A DNA stretch of 64,000 nucleotides from JABWBD01 sp040768665 (GCA_040768665.1 JAXGMN010000030.1:1-64000); one strand, 5' to 3'; numbered from the stretch's first letter, positions 42,501-50,594 are shown. The notes: generated by a model not told the origin, from the letters alone. Numbers and translations are program-made.

Positions 42501-42950
42501 TGTCTGCGAGGCAGGCCCGACGCCGTATTGCCCCGGGTCTCGATCGCCTGCGCCGATAAGACGATTGCCGCCCTGGCGGCCTTCGGGCGGTGCGTTGGGC
42601 TGGCGCTGGCGCGGATCGACGCACGGGATTCGACCGTCGAATTGACGGCGTTCGATGACCAGGAGCAGGAGCTTTTGGACCGATTCGGCGACCGGCGAGA
42701 TGAAGTCGCCGCACGGTTCCGGTGCGCGAAAGAGGCTTTGGCGAAGGCGCTCGGTCCCGAAAAGAGCGGCCCGCCATGGGAGTGTGTGGTCTGCCAGTTC
42801 GACCCGGCGACCAATATCGTCTGGATCAGACGAAAATCGGCGCTTGCCGCGGCCGATGCTTCTTCCGAGAATCGGTTTGCCGTCCGAACCGTGCGCAATG
42901 AAGATCTGGTTGCGGCGACAATTCTGGCTTTCGTCGACGAGGAATCATGA
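39579..42950 (+). CDS. AT-DH protein with C-terminal phosphopantetheinyl-transferase-like domain
   Basis: 1,123 residues. Acyltransferase domain at ~110-420 with Ser221 in AGHSSGE; a linker (~470-540); a hot-dog dehydratase of the PKS type at ~550-830 with His568 in DHTLGG and an Asp in DPILIDAS near 760; and a C-terminal domain (~890-1110) resembling 4'-phosphopantetheinyl transferases (RIAAKDCIR, PRVSIACAD, FRCAKEALAK with Lys1051, Glu1052, Lys1056). The magnesium-binding GxDxE motif of that family is here G1007-L-A-L-A, so both acidic residues are gone and activity is doubtful. The protein would supply dehydration and a second acyltransferase to the megasynthase. It overlaps the genes on both sides by four bases. 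Confidence 0.8.
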   Translation: MNDRLATVPTPASSKARWETEVFVLGGADRKQLRRRIDEFRASLKGGEDAEPAELASSCADTLEHGGKRLAIVAGGLRELSERLARASQRLEAPDCVQINDSQGIYFFDKPLGPQGGLAFLFPGEGSPYLNMAADLLPHFPEVREHYDLCDRISLAVGQHSEPISRRFFVPENLAESERKEAERRLGSVRNAVAGALVTNWAFYRILGRLGLQPTAVAGHSSGEISALAAAGCIEADDGLFARLFALGDVLEEEESQGHIAESILLGVAAGRDQVAAVIDGTSGTAFIAIDNCPHQTVVAGPAEKMVEVEQQLTAKGILHDRLPIRRPYHTPLFADHVEPIAAMFRSLDFRPPRIPVYSCTTGRRFPEDPERIRRLAVEHWTSCVQFTGLVRRMYEENVRVFVEVGPRGNLTSFVEDILRRHPVAALAANVPHQSGITRLNHVVGQLVAHHVPVDLRQWYDRRPFHSRSPGAGAPAPRPSAGSPREAVVLRHFQVMEQFLQLQGDIQRRFVERVRRVGRPSPGDRPPGQATPKPTAPMFGKIVRHEPGQLVVMRRLMDLDEDLYAGDHTLGGRDASAVDANYHGLAVMPMAFSLEMMAEVASFLIPDRLTVEFRNVLLRRWIPLFEEPVTLEVTALVVPGGHVVGGLGKTTQVAIEIRDLGNGRHPGPQNPSVEATVVLAEHYPAAPLAEEFALSGERRCRLGYRELYESERRLFHGPRFRAVDRVVRMGDEGIEGSLVALSHAALFRSTSRPNLLLDPILIDASTHILGCWHLSLPDQTGRVVFPYQLGKVQFFGPPPAKGSQVDCRVTITDSSARQVSHRIDLLGSEGSLWCRIDPAEYWRFYWPAEYVAFFRHHEAFRVCTDWSSALPVPAADVRTASADGPNEAVCVKVSPPFDIVEPVVRAALARVSLSPGEWQQFYGLTGADRERTDWLFARIAAKDCIRTLWEKRYGQRLFPADLEIKTDKDGRATACLRGRPDAVLPRVSIACADKTIAALAAFGRCVGLALARIDARDSTVELTAFDDQEQELLDRFGDRRDEVAARFRCAKEALAKALGPEKSGPPWECVVCQFDPATNIVWIRRKSALAAADASSENRFAVRTVRNEDLVAATILAFVDEES

Positions 42951-43231
42951 GCAATCTTACGTACGATCGAATTATGGAAGACCTTGCGGGCGTTTTGAGC
43001 AATTTTCACGGCCGGGAATATGGCGGCCGAATCACGCCCGAAACATGGTTCTCCGCCGACTTGGGACTTGCCTCCATCGATGCGGTCGTCCTGGGGGAGA
43101 CGTTGGAGGAGCATTATCAACGGCCGATCCCGTTCAACCGATTCCTCAGCGAACTGGGAGCTCGCCAGGTACGCGACGTCCGGATTGGCGAGCTTGCGGA
43201 TTTTCTCCACCGAGAACTCAACCACGCGTAG
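42947..43231 (+). CDS. Stand-alone acyl carrier protein
   Basis: 94 residues with WFSADLGLASIDAVVLGETL; the serine in GLASID is the expected phosphopantetheine site, with S in the position usually preceded by D. Acidic, four-helix sized, no export signal. It overlaps the stop of the AT-DH gene by four bases and is followed by GGAGG for the next gene, so it belongs to the same transcript. It may carry the starter, or hand the finished chain to the hydrolase and tailoring enzymes. Confidence 0.85.
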   Translation: MSNLTYDRIMEDLAGVLSNFHGREYGGRITPETWFSADLGLASIDAVVLGETLEEHYQRPIPFNRFLSELGARQVRDVRIGELADFLHRELNHA

Positions 43232-43239
43232 GAGGCATC

Positions 43240-44124
43240 ATGCCGCGGATTGCCATCCGAAGCGGATTGAATCTTTACTATCAGCAAAAAGGCCAAGGGC
43301 CGGACGTCATGCTCATCCACGGCGTGACCGGCAACATGGCCATCTGGCCCCTGATCAATCTGATCGATGCGTTGGCCGCCGAGTTCCGGGTGACCTACTT
43401 CGACCTGCGGGGACACGGTTACAGCGACACGCCGCCAAGCGGTTATACGTCGGCCGATATCGCCACGGACCTGCGCGACCTGCAGGACGCGCTGGGGGTC
43501 GACTCGGCCCTGCTGCTAGGCCACAGTTTCGGAGCGGTAGTCGCTCTGCATGCCGCCGTGCTTTATCCGGATCGCGTCCGGGGCCTGGTCCTTTCCGATG
43601 CTTTCTTTCCGGCCCTGTACAACCTGGAGGCGGACATCACGAAATGGAGCGGCTGGCGGAAGTACGTCGAGGACTCGGCGAATACCGGTTTGGAGGTCCG
43701 GCCGGAGCACTGGTTCGACGTGGACCGAATCCTTCAGCAGGCGGCGAACCTGCCGGACGAGCGGCGCGAGCGTTTCATTCGCGGACTTGGCAAACCGGCC
43801 CTGGAACGGCTCGTGCGGCTGGCCCGAACGACTTGCGGCAAAGACAGCGGCAGCGTGGCCGGCTTGACGGCCCAGCGGATTCACTCCGTTCGGCAACCGG
43901 TGCTGGCGTTGTATGGGGAGCATTCGCCGTTCCTGGCTACGTGCCGGTACCTGGCCGAACGCCTGCCCAACTGCCGGGCGGCCTATGTGCCGGGGGCGGA
44001 ACACCTGGCGCACGAGGAACAACCCGAGGCTTTCGTCCGCCTGGTGCATCAACATCTTCGCGAAATGGCAAGTGGCGGTTGGCTATGCCCGGATCGAACG
44101 GACGCGGTGGAAGGGGCCCCGTGA
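43240..44124 (+). CDS. Alpha/beta-fold hydrolase, possible thioesterase
   Basis: 294 residues from ATG at 43240, five bases after GGAGG. The oxyanion segment LIHGVTGN (~27-34), YFDLRGHGYSD, the nucleophile Ser in LLGHSFGAVVAL (~96) and the histidine in HLAHEEQPEAF near the end define the fold; the acid residue is probably in YGEHSPF. In this setting release of the acyl chain from the ACP is the natural suggestion, but esterase or other hydrolase activity is possible. The stop overlaps the next start by one base. Confidence 0.8.
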   Translation: MPRIAIRSGLNLYYQQKGQGPDVMLIHGVTGNMAIWPLINLIDALAAEFRVTYFDLRGHGYSDTPPSGYTSADIATDLRDLQDALGVDSALLLGHSFGAVVALHAAVLYPDRVRGLVLSDAFFPALYNLEADITKWSGWRKYVEDSANTGLEVRPEHWFDVDRILQQAANLPDERRERFIRGLGKPALERLVRLARTTCGKDSGSVAGLTAQRIHSVRQPVLALYGEHSPFLATCRYLAERLPNCRAAYVPGAEHLAHEEQPEAFVRLVHQHLREMASGGWLCPDRTDAVEGAP

Positions 44125-44903
44125 TGTCGCAACGAGTTGCCTTGGTGACCGGCGCTGCCAGCGGCATCGGCCGTGCGCTGTCGCCGCTGTTGGCGGCGGC
44201 CGGAATGCGACTCGTCCTGCTCGATCGCGACGCACAGGGGCTTTCGTCGCTTGCCGACGGCCTCGTCGCGGACCACGCGACCTGTGTCACCGCCGTGGCT
44301 GACGTGACGGATCGGCGGGCGCTGCGGGAAGCCGTCGACGCGGCGAGCGGGCGACTGGGAGCCGTCGACCTGGTGATTGCTTGCGCGGGGATCACCGATG
44401 TGACGCTGATGGGCGAACTCGATACCGCGCGGCTGGAACGGCTCATCACCGTGAACCTGCTTGGCGTGGCCTATACGATCGACGCAGTCTTGCCCGAAAT
44501 GCTTCGCCGGGGGAGCGGCCACATCGTGGGCATTTCGAGTCTTGCGGGGCAACGTGGCATGCCGTTTAGCGCCGGCTACAGTGCCAGCAAAGCGGCTTTG
44601 ACGCGTTACCTCGAAGGTTTGCGGGCTTCGTTGCGGCGGCGTGGAATCGTGGTGACCACGGTGTGTCCGGGTTTTGTACGAACGCCTTTGATGGAGGGTG
44701 CCCGCTATCGACCCCAGATCCCCATGATCGAGCCCGAAGTTGCCGCGCGTCACGTGTTGCGGGCCATCCGACACAGGCGGCGGCTGTATGCGTTTCCCTT
44801 GGGAGCGAGTTTGACGGTCCGCTTTCTCGGCTGGCTGCCGCCGGCATGCTACGACCGGCTCATGGCCCGGGTGGCCGCTCGGTCACCGGAGCTGGAATAC
44901 TAG
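44124..44903 (+). CDS. Short-chain dehydrogenase/reductase 1
   Basis: 259 residues. Cofactor motif TGAASGIG near the N-terminus and catalytic Ser/Tyr/Lys in ISSLAGQRGM and YSASK place it in the classical SDR family. The usual NNAG is replaced by ACAG. The tail (LTVRFLGWLPPACYDRL) is hydrophobic, suggesting membrane association, which suits a lipid-like substrate. It probably reduces or oxidises the product of the megasynthase. Confidence 0.85.
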   Translation: MSQRVALVTGAASGIGRALSPLLAAAGMRLVLLDRDAQGLSSLADGLVADHATCVTAVADVTDRRALREAVDAASGRLGAVDLVIACAGITDVTLMGELDTARLERLITVNLLGVAYTIDAVLPEMLRRGSGHIVGISSLAGQRGMPFSAGYSASKAALTRYLEGLRASLRRRGIVVTTVCPGFVRTPLMEGARYRPQIPMIEPEVAARHVLRAIRHRRRLYAFPLGASLTVRFLGWLPPACYDRLMARVAARSPELEY

Positions 44904-44906
44904 CGA

Positions 44907-45695
44907 ATGACCCGCCTGGAAGGAAAGACCGTTCTGGTGACAGGAGCCGCGGGAGGCATCGGGGCGCCCCTCTGCCAGCTTCTTGCCGCACGCCGGTGTC
45001 GCCTCGGGCTCATCGGCCGCACGTCCACGACCCTGGAAGCCTTGGCGGAACGAATTCGGCAGGGTGGAGCCGAGGCGAGCGCCCAGCCGGCCGACCTCCG
45101 CGATATGGCAGCGGTGGTGCGGGCGGTGGCAAACATCGAACGCGAAATTGGCCGGATCGACGTGTTGATCCATAATGCGGCCCTCGCCTTCTACACGCGG
45201 GCATGGTCACCCAGCGTCGACGAATTGGAAGAAATGGTCCAGGTAAACTATCTTGGAGGGATGCGGGCGATAGAAGCCGTCTTGCCGTCGATGATGGAGC
45301 GGGGCCGCGGGCACCTGGTGGCGATCAGCAGCCTGTCCGCTTTGCGGGGCATGGCCTGGACCGCCGGATACTCCGCCAGTAAGGCGGCCCTGGCAGCGGC
45401 GATCGAGAGCTTGCGGCCGGCGCTTGCGCGGCGCGAAATTCAAACGACAACGTGCCACTTGGGATTCGTCCGTACGGCGATGGCTTCGCAGTTGCCGTTT
45501 CGATTTCGCTTGTGGATGCTTTCACCGGATCAGGCGGCGCGAAGGATCGTGCGGGCCGTCGAGCGGCGCAGGCGCGAGGCGTACTTCCCCTGGTACGATG
45601 CCGTACCGGCGCGGTTTTTGGCGCGGTTGCCGTGCTGGGCATTCGACGGGGTCATGAACACAGCCGGCCGATGGATGCTCCGCGAGGAGTACTGA
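44907..45695 (+). CDS. Short-chain dehydrogenase/reductase 2
   Basis: 262 residues, three bases after SDR 1 and a likely paralogue of it: TGAAGGIG cofactor motif, HNAA, and ISSLSALRGM/YSASK catalytic segments. The C-terminal part (FLARLPCWAFDGVMN) is again hydrophobic. Two SDRs with similar tails suggest two successive redox steps or a heteromeric pair on a membrane-bound acyl product. No evidence for cofactor preference beyond the glycine-rich loop. Confidence 0.85.
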   Translation: MTRLEGKTVLVTGAAGGIGAPLCQLLAARRCRLGLIGRTSTTLEALAERIRQGGAEASAQPADLRDMAAVVRAVANIEREIGRIDVLIHNAALAFYTRAWSPSVDELEEMVQVNYLGGMRAIEAVLPSMMERGRGHLVAISSLSALRGMAWTAGYSASKAALAAAIESLRPALARREIQTTTCHLGFVRTAMASQLPFRFRLWMLSPDQAARRIVRAVERRRREAYFPWYDAVPARFLARLPCWAFDGVMNTAGRWMLREEY

Positions 45696-45703
45696 TCACT
45701 CTG

Positions 45704-46528
45704 ATGCCACCCCTTGCCACAACCATTCTTGACCGGCTCAAGTGCATTCACTGCGGGGGCCGTATGGCCGGGGTGACGGCAGCCCAGGCAACCTGCCCAC
45801 TTTGCGGAGCGGTCTATCCGATTCGAAACGGAGTGGTCGAGGCTCGGGGCGAATTGGGTGGCCGGAACCGGATCGCGGCCGATTTCTATAACGGTCCGCA
45901 GTTTGAGAAATTCCGCTTCTGGGAACTCGCTTTCCTTTGGTATGCCGGCGGCCCGCGACGAGCCAGGCTGGAGATCCTGCGCCATTTGCCTGCGATTGAG
46001 GGCGGTTGCCTGTTGGAAGTGGGTATTGGATCGGGCGACAACGTGGGCCTCGTTTCCGAATCGATGCAAGTTGTCGGACTGGACATTGCGCCCCGCCGGC
46101 TTCAGCAGTGCCGGGCGCGCTATCCGGACCGGGAGATGGTATTGTTCCTGGCCGAGGGAGAGCGGGTCCCGTTGGAGGACGACTCGGTCGACGCTGCCCT
46201 TTGTGTCGGCGGCTTCAACTTCTTCAGCGACCCGGCCGCGGCAATCCGCGAGATGATCCGCGTGGTGCGGCCCGCGGGCCGGATCGTGGTGGCCGATGAA
46301 CTGCCCGATCTGTACCGTTATGGCTGGGGGCACCGATTGCGGATTCCAGCCCTGGATCGGCGCCTGATGCGGCACTGGTTCGGCGAAGCATTTGCCAGTA
46401 TGATCCTGGAAAACGACCTCGACATCACGCGGCTGGCGACCGAGCTGTTCCGCGATGCCGAGGTCTACCGGATCTGGCGGGGATATGGCTATTGCCTCGT
46501 GGGCGACTCTCCGCAAGGCAGTGGATGA
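45704..46528 (+). CDS. SAM-dependent methyltransferase with N-terminal zinc ribbon, 1
   Basis: 274 residues. Two cysteine pairs (CIHCGG and CPLCGAVYPIRNGVV) form a Trm112-like zinc ribbon, followed by a class I methyltransferase domain with the SAM motif LLEVGIGSGDNV, a VVGLDIAP acidic strand end and VGGFNFFSDP. ATG at 45704 fits the end of the previous gene with an eight-base gap; an in-frame ATG at 45671 would overlap it. Close paralogue of the next gene. It probably methylates the lipid or polyketide product; quinone-type methyltransferases have the same fold. Confidence 0.8.
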   Translation: MPPLATTILDRLKCIHCGGRMAGVTAAQATCPLCGAVYPIRNGVVEARGELGGRNRIAADFYNGPQFEKFRFWELAFLWYAGGPRRARLEILRHLPAIEGGCLLEVGIGSGDNVGLVSESMQVVGLDIAPRRLQQCRARYPDREMVLFLAEGERVPLEDDSVDAALCVGGFNFFSDPAAAIREMIRVVRPAGRIVVADELPDLYRYGWGHRLRIPALDRRLMRHWFGEAFASMILENDLDITRLATELFRDAEVYRIWRGYGYCLVGDSPQGSG

Positions 46529-46628
46529 AATCGACGAACGCAGTGAGGCATGCTCTGGCCCGGCGGAGGCTTCTGAAAGACCACCATTTCGCAAGGCTTT
46601 AACCCATTGACGGACGAAGGGATACACC

Positions 46629-47528
46629 GTGGCGCGAACCACGAACGACTGGTCCGATGCATTGCCGATCCTGCAATGCCGGACCTGCGGCGGCGATCTG
46701 ACTGCGGAGCAAGACGAAGCGATTGCGTGCACCGCTTGCGGGCGCCGGTTTCCCATTCGAGACGGCGTGATCGACATGTTGGCCGGTCTCGAGGGGAACA
46801 ACCGGGTGGCTGCCGAATTCTACGACGGTCCCCTTTGGCCAAGATTCCGCATTTGGGAATACGTCGTCTTCTTCTTCAGCGGCGGCATACGCCGGTCGCG
46901 CAAGCAGGTATTGGACTACTTGCCGAACCTGTCCGGCACCCGATTGCTCGAAGTGGCGATCGGCGACGGGTCGAATCTCCCTTTTATTCCGCCCGACTGC
47001 GAGGTTTACGGCAACGATATTTCGATCGCGCAGTTGCGGGCCTGCTGCCGGCGTTTTCCCCGGCGCGACGTGCGGCTTATCCTGGGAGAGGCAGAGACTC
47101 TGCCCTTTCGTGACCACACGTTCGACAATGTCCTGAGCTTCGGTGCTTTCAATTACTTCAACGATCCACTAAAGTCGCTCCGTGAAATGGCGCGAGTCGT
47201 CAAACCTCAAGGTTGGGTAGTCGTGTCGGACGAATACCCGAATCTGCCCGATCGAATGATCGGCCGGAAAATCGGGCTTCCCCGGCTGGACCACTGGGTG
47301 ATGAGTCGATTCATGCACCTGGGCGACGCGTTCACGGAAATGGTCGACCGGCATCGCCAACTGAAGATCGAGCCGATCATCGAGGAAGTTCTCGAGGACT
47401 GGACTATCCGTTCGCTCTGGTGGAACTGTGCCTACGTGTTTGCGGGCCGACCGAAAGCACCACGCGGCGCGGGTGACGCATCCGAAGCAGGATCCAAAAG
47501 CAGCGCCTCGGAATCGGCGGGCAGTTAA
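46629..47528 (+). CDS. SAM-dependent methyltransferase with N-terminal zinc ribbon, 2
   Basis: 299 residues from GTG at 46629. It has the same build as the preceding gene: a zinc ribbon (CRTCGG, CTACGRRFPIRDGVI), then LLEVAIGDGSNLPF and LSFGAFNYFNDP. The shared EFYDGP/DFYNGP and FNxFxDP motifs show a tandem duplication that has since diverged. The last ~30 residues are a Gly/Ser/Ala-rich tail. The 100-base gap before it is the largest inside the cluster. The two enzymes may act on different positions of one product or form a heterodimer. Confidence 0.8.
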   Translation: MARTTNDWSDALPILQCRTCGGDLTAEQDEAIACTACGRRFPIRDGVIDMLAGLEGNNRVAAEFYDGPLWPRFRIWEYVVFFFSGGIRRSRKQVLDYLPNLSGTRLLEVAIGDGSNLPFIPPDCEVYGNDISIAQLRACCRRFPRRDVRLILGEAETLPFRDHTFDNVLSFGAFNYFNDPLKSLREMARVVKPQGWVVVSDEYPNLPDRMIGRKIGLPRLDHWVMSRFMHLGDAFTEMVDRHRQLKIEPIIEEVLEDWTIRSLWWNCAYVFAGRPKAPRGAGDASEAGSKSSASESAGS

Positions 47529-47548
47529 AGAAAACGGAGTTTCCTGCC

Positions 47549-48697
47549 ATGCGGTTCTACAGCTTCATTCTCCGGAACGTGATCCGCCGGCCGGTTCGCT
47601 CGCTGTTGACCGGCATCGGAATCGCTTTGGCCGTCGGCGCGGTTGTCTCGTTGCTTGGCATGGCAAGAGGATTCGAGCAGTCGTTTGCCGAGCTCTACGA
47701 GGGGCGCCAAGTGGATCTCATGGTCGTTCGTGCCGGAGTCACGGAGCGACTCACCAGCAGCATCGATCAGAAGATCGAGGAGCAAATCCGAATGATCCCC
47801 GGCGTCCGCGACGTTACGGGCGGGTTGATGGACGTCGTCTCTTTTCTCGAAGCCGACCTGATCGGTGTGCCCATTCAGGGATGGGAACCCGGAGGTTTCT
47901 TGTTCGAGAATCTCGTCATGCTCGAAGGTCGACCGCTCGAGCCCGGCGATCACCGGGCCGTGATGCTCGGAACCGTGCTCGCGGAGAACCTCGGCGCGAA
48001 AGTGGGTGAAACCATCGACATTCAGGAGGAGCGATTTCGCGTCGTCGGCATTTACCGGAGCTTCAACATCTTCGAGAACGGTTCCGCGGTCGTGCTGCTG
48101 TCCGACTTGCAGCACCTCATGGCCCGGCCCGGCCAGGTGACCGGTTTCCAAGTCGTCGTGCGCGATGTCCCGGAGAAGAAGCCGCTCATCGACGAGGTAA
48201 GCCGGCGGATCGAGAGCCTGACCAATTCGCGGGGAGAGTCGCTGAAGCTTTCCGCGCTACCCACGCGCGATTTCGTAAAGAGCACGTTCCAGATTCGGCT
48301 CGCTCATGCGATGGCTTGGGTCACGTCGACCATTGCCCTGGTGATCGGCGCCGTGGGAATGCTGAACACGATGATCATGTCGGTCTTCGAGCGGACGCAC
48401 GAAATCGGGATTCTCCGCGCGATCGGCTGGCGCCGTTGGCGAATCGTGCGGATGATTCTGGGCGAGTCGCTCGTTCTTGCCTTGGCCGGCGCGGTCGCCG
48501 GAACGGCGGGCGCGATGGCGTTGACGTGGTTGCTGAGCACGCTGCCGGCCGCCAGCGGCTACATGCGAGCGACCATTCCCGGGACGGTGATCCTCGAAGG
48601 ATTTCTTATTGCGATCGCCATCGGCCTGTTGGGCGGATTCTATCCCGCGTATCGGGGCGCCGGCCTGCAACCGACGGAGGCCATACGCCATGATTGA
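47549..48697 (+). CDS. ABC transporter permease, MacB/FtsX/DevC type
   Basis: 382 residues: one membrane segment near the N-terminus (LLTGIGIALAVGAVVSLLG), a periplasmic MacB-like core domain of about 210 residues, then three membrane segments (WVTSTIALVIGAVGML; LVLALAGAVAGTAGAMAL; GFLIAIAIGLLGGFYPA). This topology belongs to exporters that move lipids or peptides out of the inner leaflet or periplasm. The start overlaps no gene and follows the methyltransferase by 20 bases. With the ATPase it probably exports the cluster's product, as DevBCA does for heterocyst glycolipids; no DevB-type adaptor gene was found. Confidence 0.85.
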   Translation: MRFYSFILRNVIRRPVRSLLTGIGIALAVGAVVSLLGMARGFEQSFAELYEGRQVDLMVVRAGVTERLTSSIDQKIEEQIRMIPGVRDVTGGLMDVVSFLEADLIGVPIQGWEPGGFLFENLVMLEGRPLEPGDHRAVMLGTVLAENLGAKVGETIDIQEERFRVVGIYRSFNIFENGSAVVLLSDLQHLMARPGQVTGFQVVVRDVPEKKPLIDEVSRRIESLTNSRGESLKLSALPTRDFVKSTFQIRLAHAMAWVTSTIALVIGAVGMLNTMIMSVFERTHEIGILRAIGWRRWRIVRMILGESLVLALAGAVAGTAGAMALTWLLSTLPAASGYMRATIPGTVILEGFLIAIAIGLLGGFYPAYRGAGLQPTEAIRHD

Positions 48698-49367
48698 CCA
48701 GCCGTCCGCATTCCGCACCGAACACCTCACCAAGATCTATTCCGACGGGCAGGTGAATGCCCTGGTCGACGTCTCGATTCGGATCGAATCGGGCGAGTAC
48801 GTGGCCATCATGGGACCGAGCGGGAGCGGAAAGTCGACGCTCCTGAACCTCTTGGGCACATTGGATCGGCCGACCGAGGGCGAAATTTTCTACCGCGGCG
48901 AGCCGCTTTCCCGATTGAAGGATCTGGACGGCTTTCGTGCCCGCGAGCTTGGATTCGTCTTTCAGTCGTTCTATCTGCTGCCGACGTTGACCGCTGCCGA
49001 GAACGTACAGGTGCCGATGTTCGAGGGGCCCTTACCGCCGGCGCAGCGCCGGGCGAGGGCCGAGGAGCTGCTGAAAACTGTCGAGCTTGCACACCGCGCG
49101 GATCACCGCCCCAGCCGACTTTCCGTCGGAGAGAGGCAACGCGTGGCCATCGCCCGCGCCCTGGCCAATGACCCTTGCGTCTTGCTGGCCGACGAGCCGA
49201 CGGGCAATCTCGACTCCGGCTCCTCCGCTCAGATTCTCGACCTGTTCGATCGCCTGCACCGGGAACGTCAAGTGACGATCGTTGTGATCACGCACGGCAC
49301 GGAAGTGGCCGAGCGGGCGCAACGCGTTGTCGGCTTGCGGGACGGCCGCGTTGTGGCTCCTCCGTAA
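48690..49367 (+). CDS. ABC transporter ATP-binding protein, MacB/LolD type
   Basis: 225 residues from ATG at 48690, overlapping the permease gene by eight bases. Walker A GPSGSGKST, Q-loop FVFQSFYLLP, signature LSVGERQRV (normally LSGGQQQRV), Walker B VLLADEPTGNLD and the H-loop THG are all present. It is the energising partner of the permease. This is the last gene of the plus-strand cluster; palindrome copies follow. Confidence 0.9.
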   Translation: MIDQPSAFRTEHLTKIYSDGQVNALVDVSIRIESGEYVAIMGPSGSGKSTLLNLLGTLDRPTEGEIFYRGEPLSRLKDLDGFRARELGFVFQSFYLLPTLTAAENVQVPMFEGPLPPAQRRARAEELLKTVELAHRADHRPSRLSVGERQRVAIARALANDPCVLLADEPTGNLDSGSSAQILDLFDRLHRERQVTIVVITHGTEVAERAQRVVGLRDGRVVAPP

Positions 49368-49380
49368 AGACCGAGCACCA

Positions 49381-49482
49381 AAAGGCTATCGGGAAACGGG
49401 GACAGGCTCCCTACATCTTGTATAAACTCCGGCTCCGAGACACAACATCCGGTAGCCGGTCCTCGTTTCCGGATGGCCTCTA
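49381..49482. repeat. Palindromic element A, variant copy after the cluster
   Basis: Outer arms AAAGGCTATCGGGAAACGGGG and the complementary CCTCGTTTCCGGATGGCCTCT, with GACAGGCTCC inside. It lies 14 bases after the ATPase stop and could act as a terminator. It occupies part of the 338-base gap 49368-49705. Confidence 0.7.
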
Positions 49483-49570
49483 AGTCGGTGTAAAATGATA
49501 CGATGGATAATCCCACGAAAATAGCCCGGAGCTACTTTCATGGGCGGGGGTGAAGCCCCATCATGACGCC

Positions 49571-49673
49571 TCGAACTGTAAACGCCAGAGAAAGACACCA
49601 CAGGGGTGCGGTTTTTAGTTGCCAAACATCGCCCCACCGACGCGGGGTCGGTGGTGGCGGTTACAGTTTGAGC
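49571..49673. repeat. Palindromic element B, copy 3 (inverted orientation)
   Basis: Arms CGAACTGTAAACGCCA and TGGCGGTTACAGTTTG enclose GCCAAACATCGCCCCACC and GACGCGGGGTCGGTGGTGG, the reverse of the copy-1 arm. It ends about 30 bases before the GTG of the DUF1571 gene. Confidence 0.7.
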
Positions 49674-49705
49674 ATGGACAGACATCCACGGAAAGGAGAG
49701 CTGAA

Positions 49706-50539
49706 GTGCCAGCCTTAAGGAAAGTGATCGCCGCTTGCCTTCTTCTTGCGGGAGTACCCTGGCCCGCCCATGCTCAAGGCCTCGCGGCACAGAATGCCGA
49801 CTTGCAGGAACGTTCTGCCGGCGAGAACTCCGGGCACGGCAGTCATCCCGCATTGCGAGTGTTGGAATGGGCCGAGGAGGAAGTCGAATTCCTGGAGAAG
49901 TACGTCGCCGACTATTCGGCAAATCTCATTTCCCGGGAACGCGTCGGCGGCAAGCTGGGCGAGTACGAGAAGGTTTTCATCAAGGTTCGGCATCGACCAT
50001 TCAGCGTCTACGCTTGCGTGGCTCATCCGGCGGGCCGCAAAGGCGACGAGGCCATTTACGTGGAAGGCAAGAACGATGGCAAGGTGCTCGTCCACAAAGC
50101 AGGCGCCATCGGCAAGCTGCTCGGCACTCTCTCGATGGATGCCGCAGGCTTCACGGCCATGCAGAACAGACGACACTCGATTACCGAAATCGGCTTTCTC
50201 AATCTTTGCCGGAAGGTCATTCGAAGTGCCGAGTCGGACCTGCAACATCAGGAGTGCCAGGTGAGGATTGTCCGCGGCGCGAAGGTCAACGGCTGTCCGT
50301 GCGTCCTTCTTGAGGTAGTGCATCCGGTGCCGCGGACACACTTCGATTTTCATATTCTCCGGTTGTTTTTTGACGAGGAAGCGAAAATTCCCATCCGCTG
50401 CGAGCGGTACGACTGGCCGAAAGAAGCCGGCGGCGCCGCGGAACTCGTGGAAGAGTACACGTATCTCGACGTCAAGCTGAACAACGGTTTCACCGACGCC
50501 GACTTCGATCCGCAGAACCCCAGCTATGCATTCCCATAA
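49706..50539 (+). CDS. Secreted DUF1571 protein
   Basis: 277 residues from GTG at 49706, with AAAGGAG eight bases upstream. A signal peptide (LRKVIAACLLLAGVPWPAHAQ) is followed by a DUF1571 domain: YSANLISRERVGGKLGEYE, VFIKVRHRPFSVY, EAIYVEGKNDGKVL, HPVPRTHFDFHI and EEYTYLDVKLN. The family is planctomycete-centred and of unknown function; the fold is thought to bind lipids or other hydrophobic ligands, an inference from its LolA-like appearance. Its place after an export ABC gene pair fits a periplasmic carrier role, though a repeat-filled gap of over 300 bases separates them. Confidence 0.8.
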   Translation: MPALRKVIAACLLLAGVPWPAHAQGLAAQNADLQERSAGENSGHGSHPALRVLEWAEEEVEFLEKYVADYSANLISRERVGGKLGEYEKVFIKVRHRPFSVYACVAHPAGRKGDEAIYVEGKNDGKVLVHKAGAIGKLLGTLSMDAAGFTAMQNRRHSITEIGFLNLCRKVIRSAESDLQHQECQVRIVRGAKVNGCPCVLLEVVHPVPRTHFDFHILRLFFDEEAKIPIRCERYDWPKEAGGAAELVEEYTYLDVKLNNGFTDADFDPQNPSYAFP

Positions 50540-50594
50540 AGAGACTGCCGGGCCCGTTGAGAAGCGGATCGCTGCGTTTACGTTTGAATAGCAT

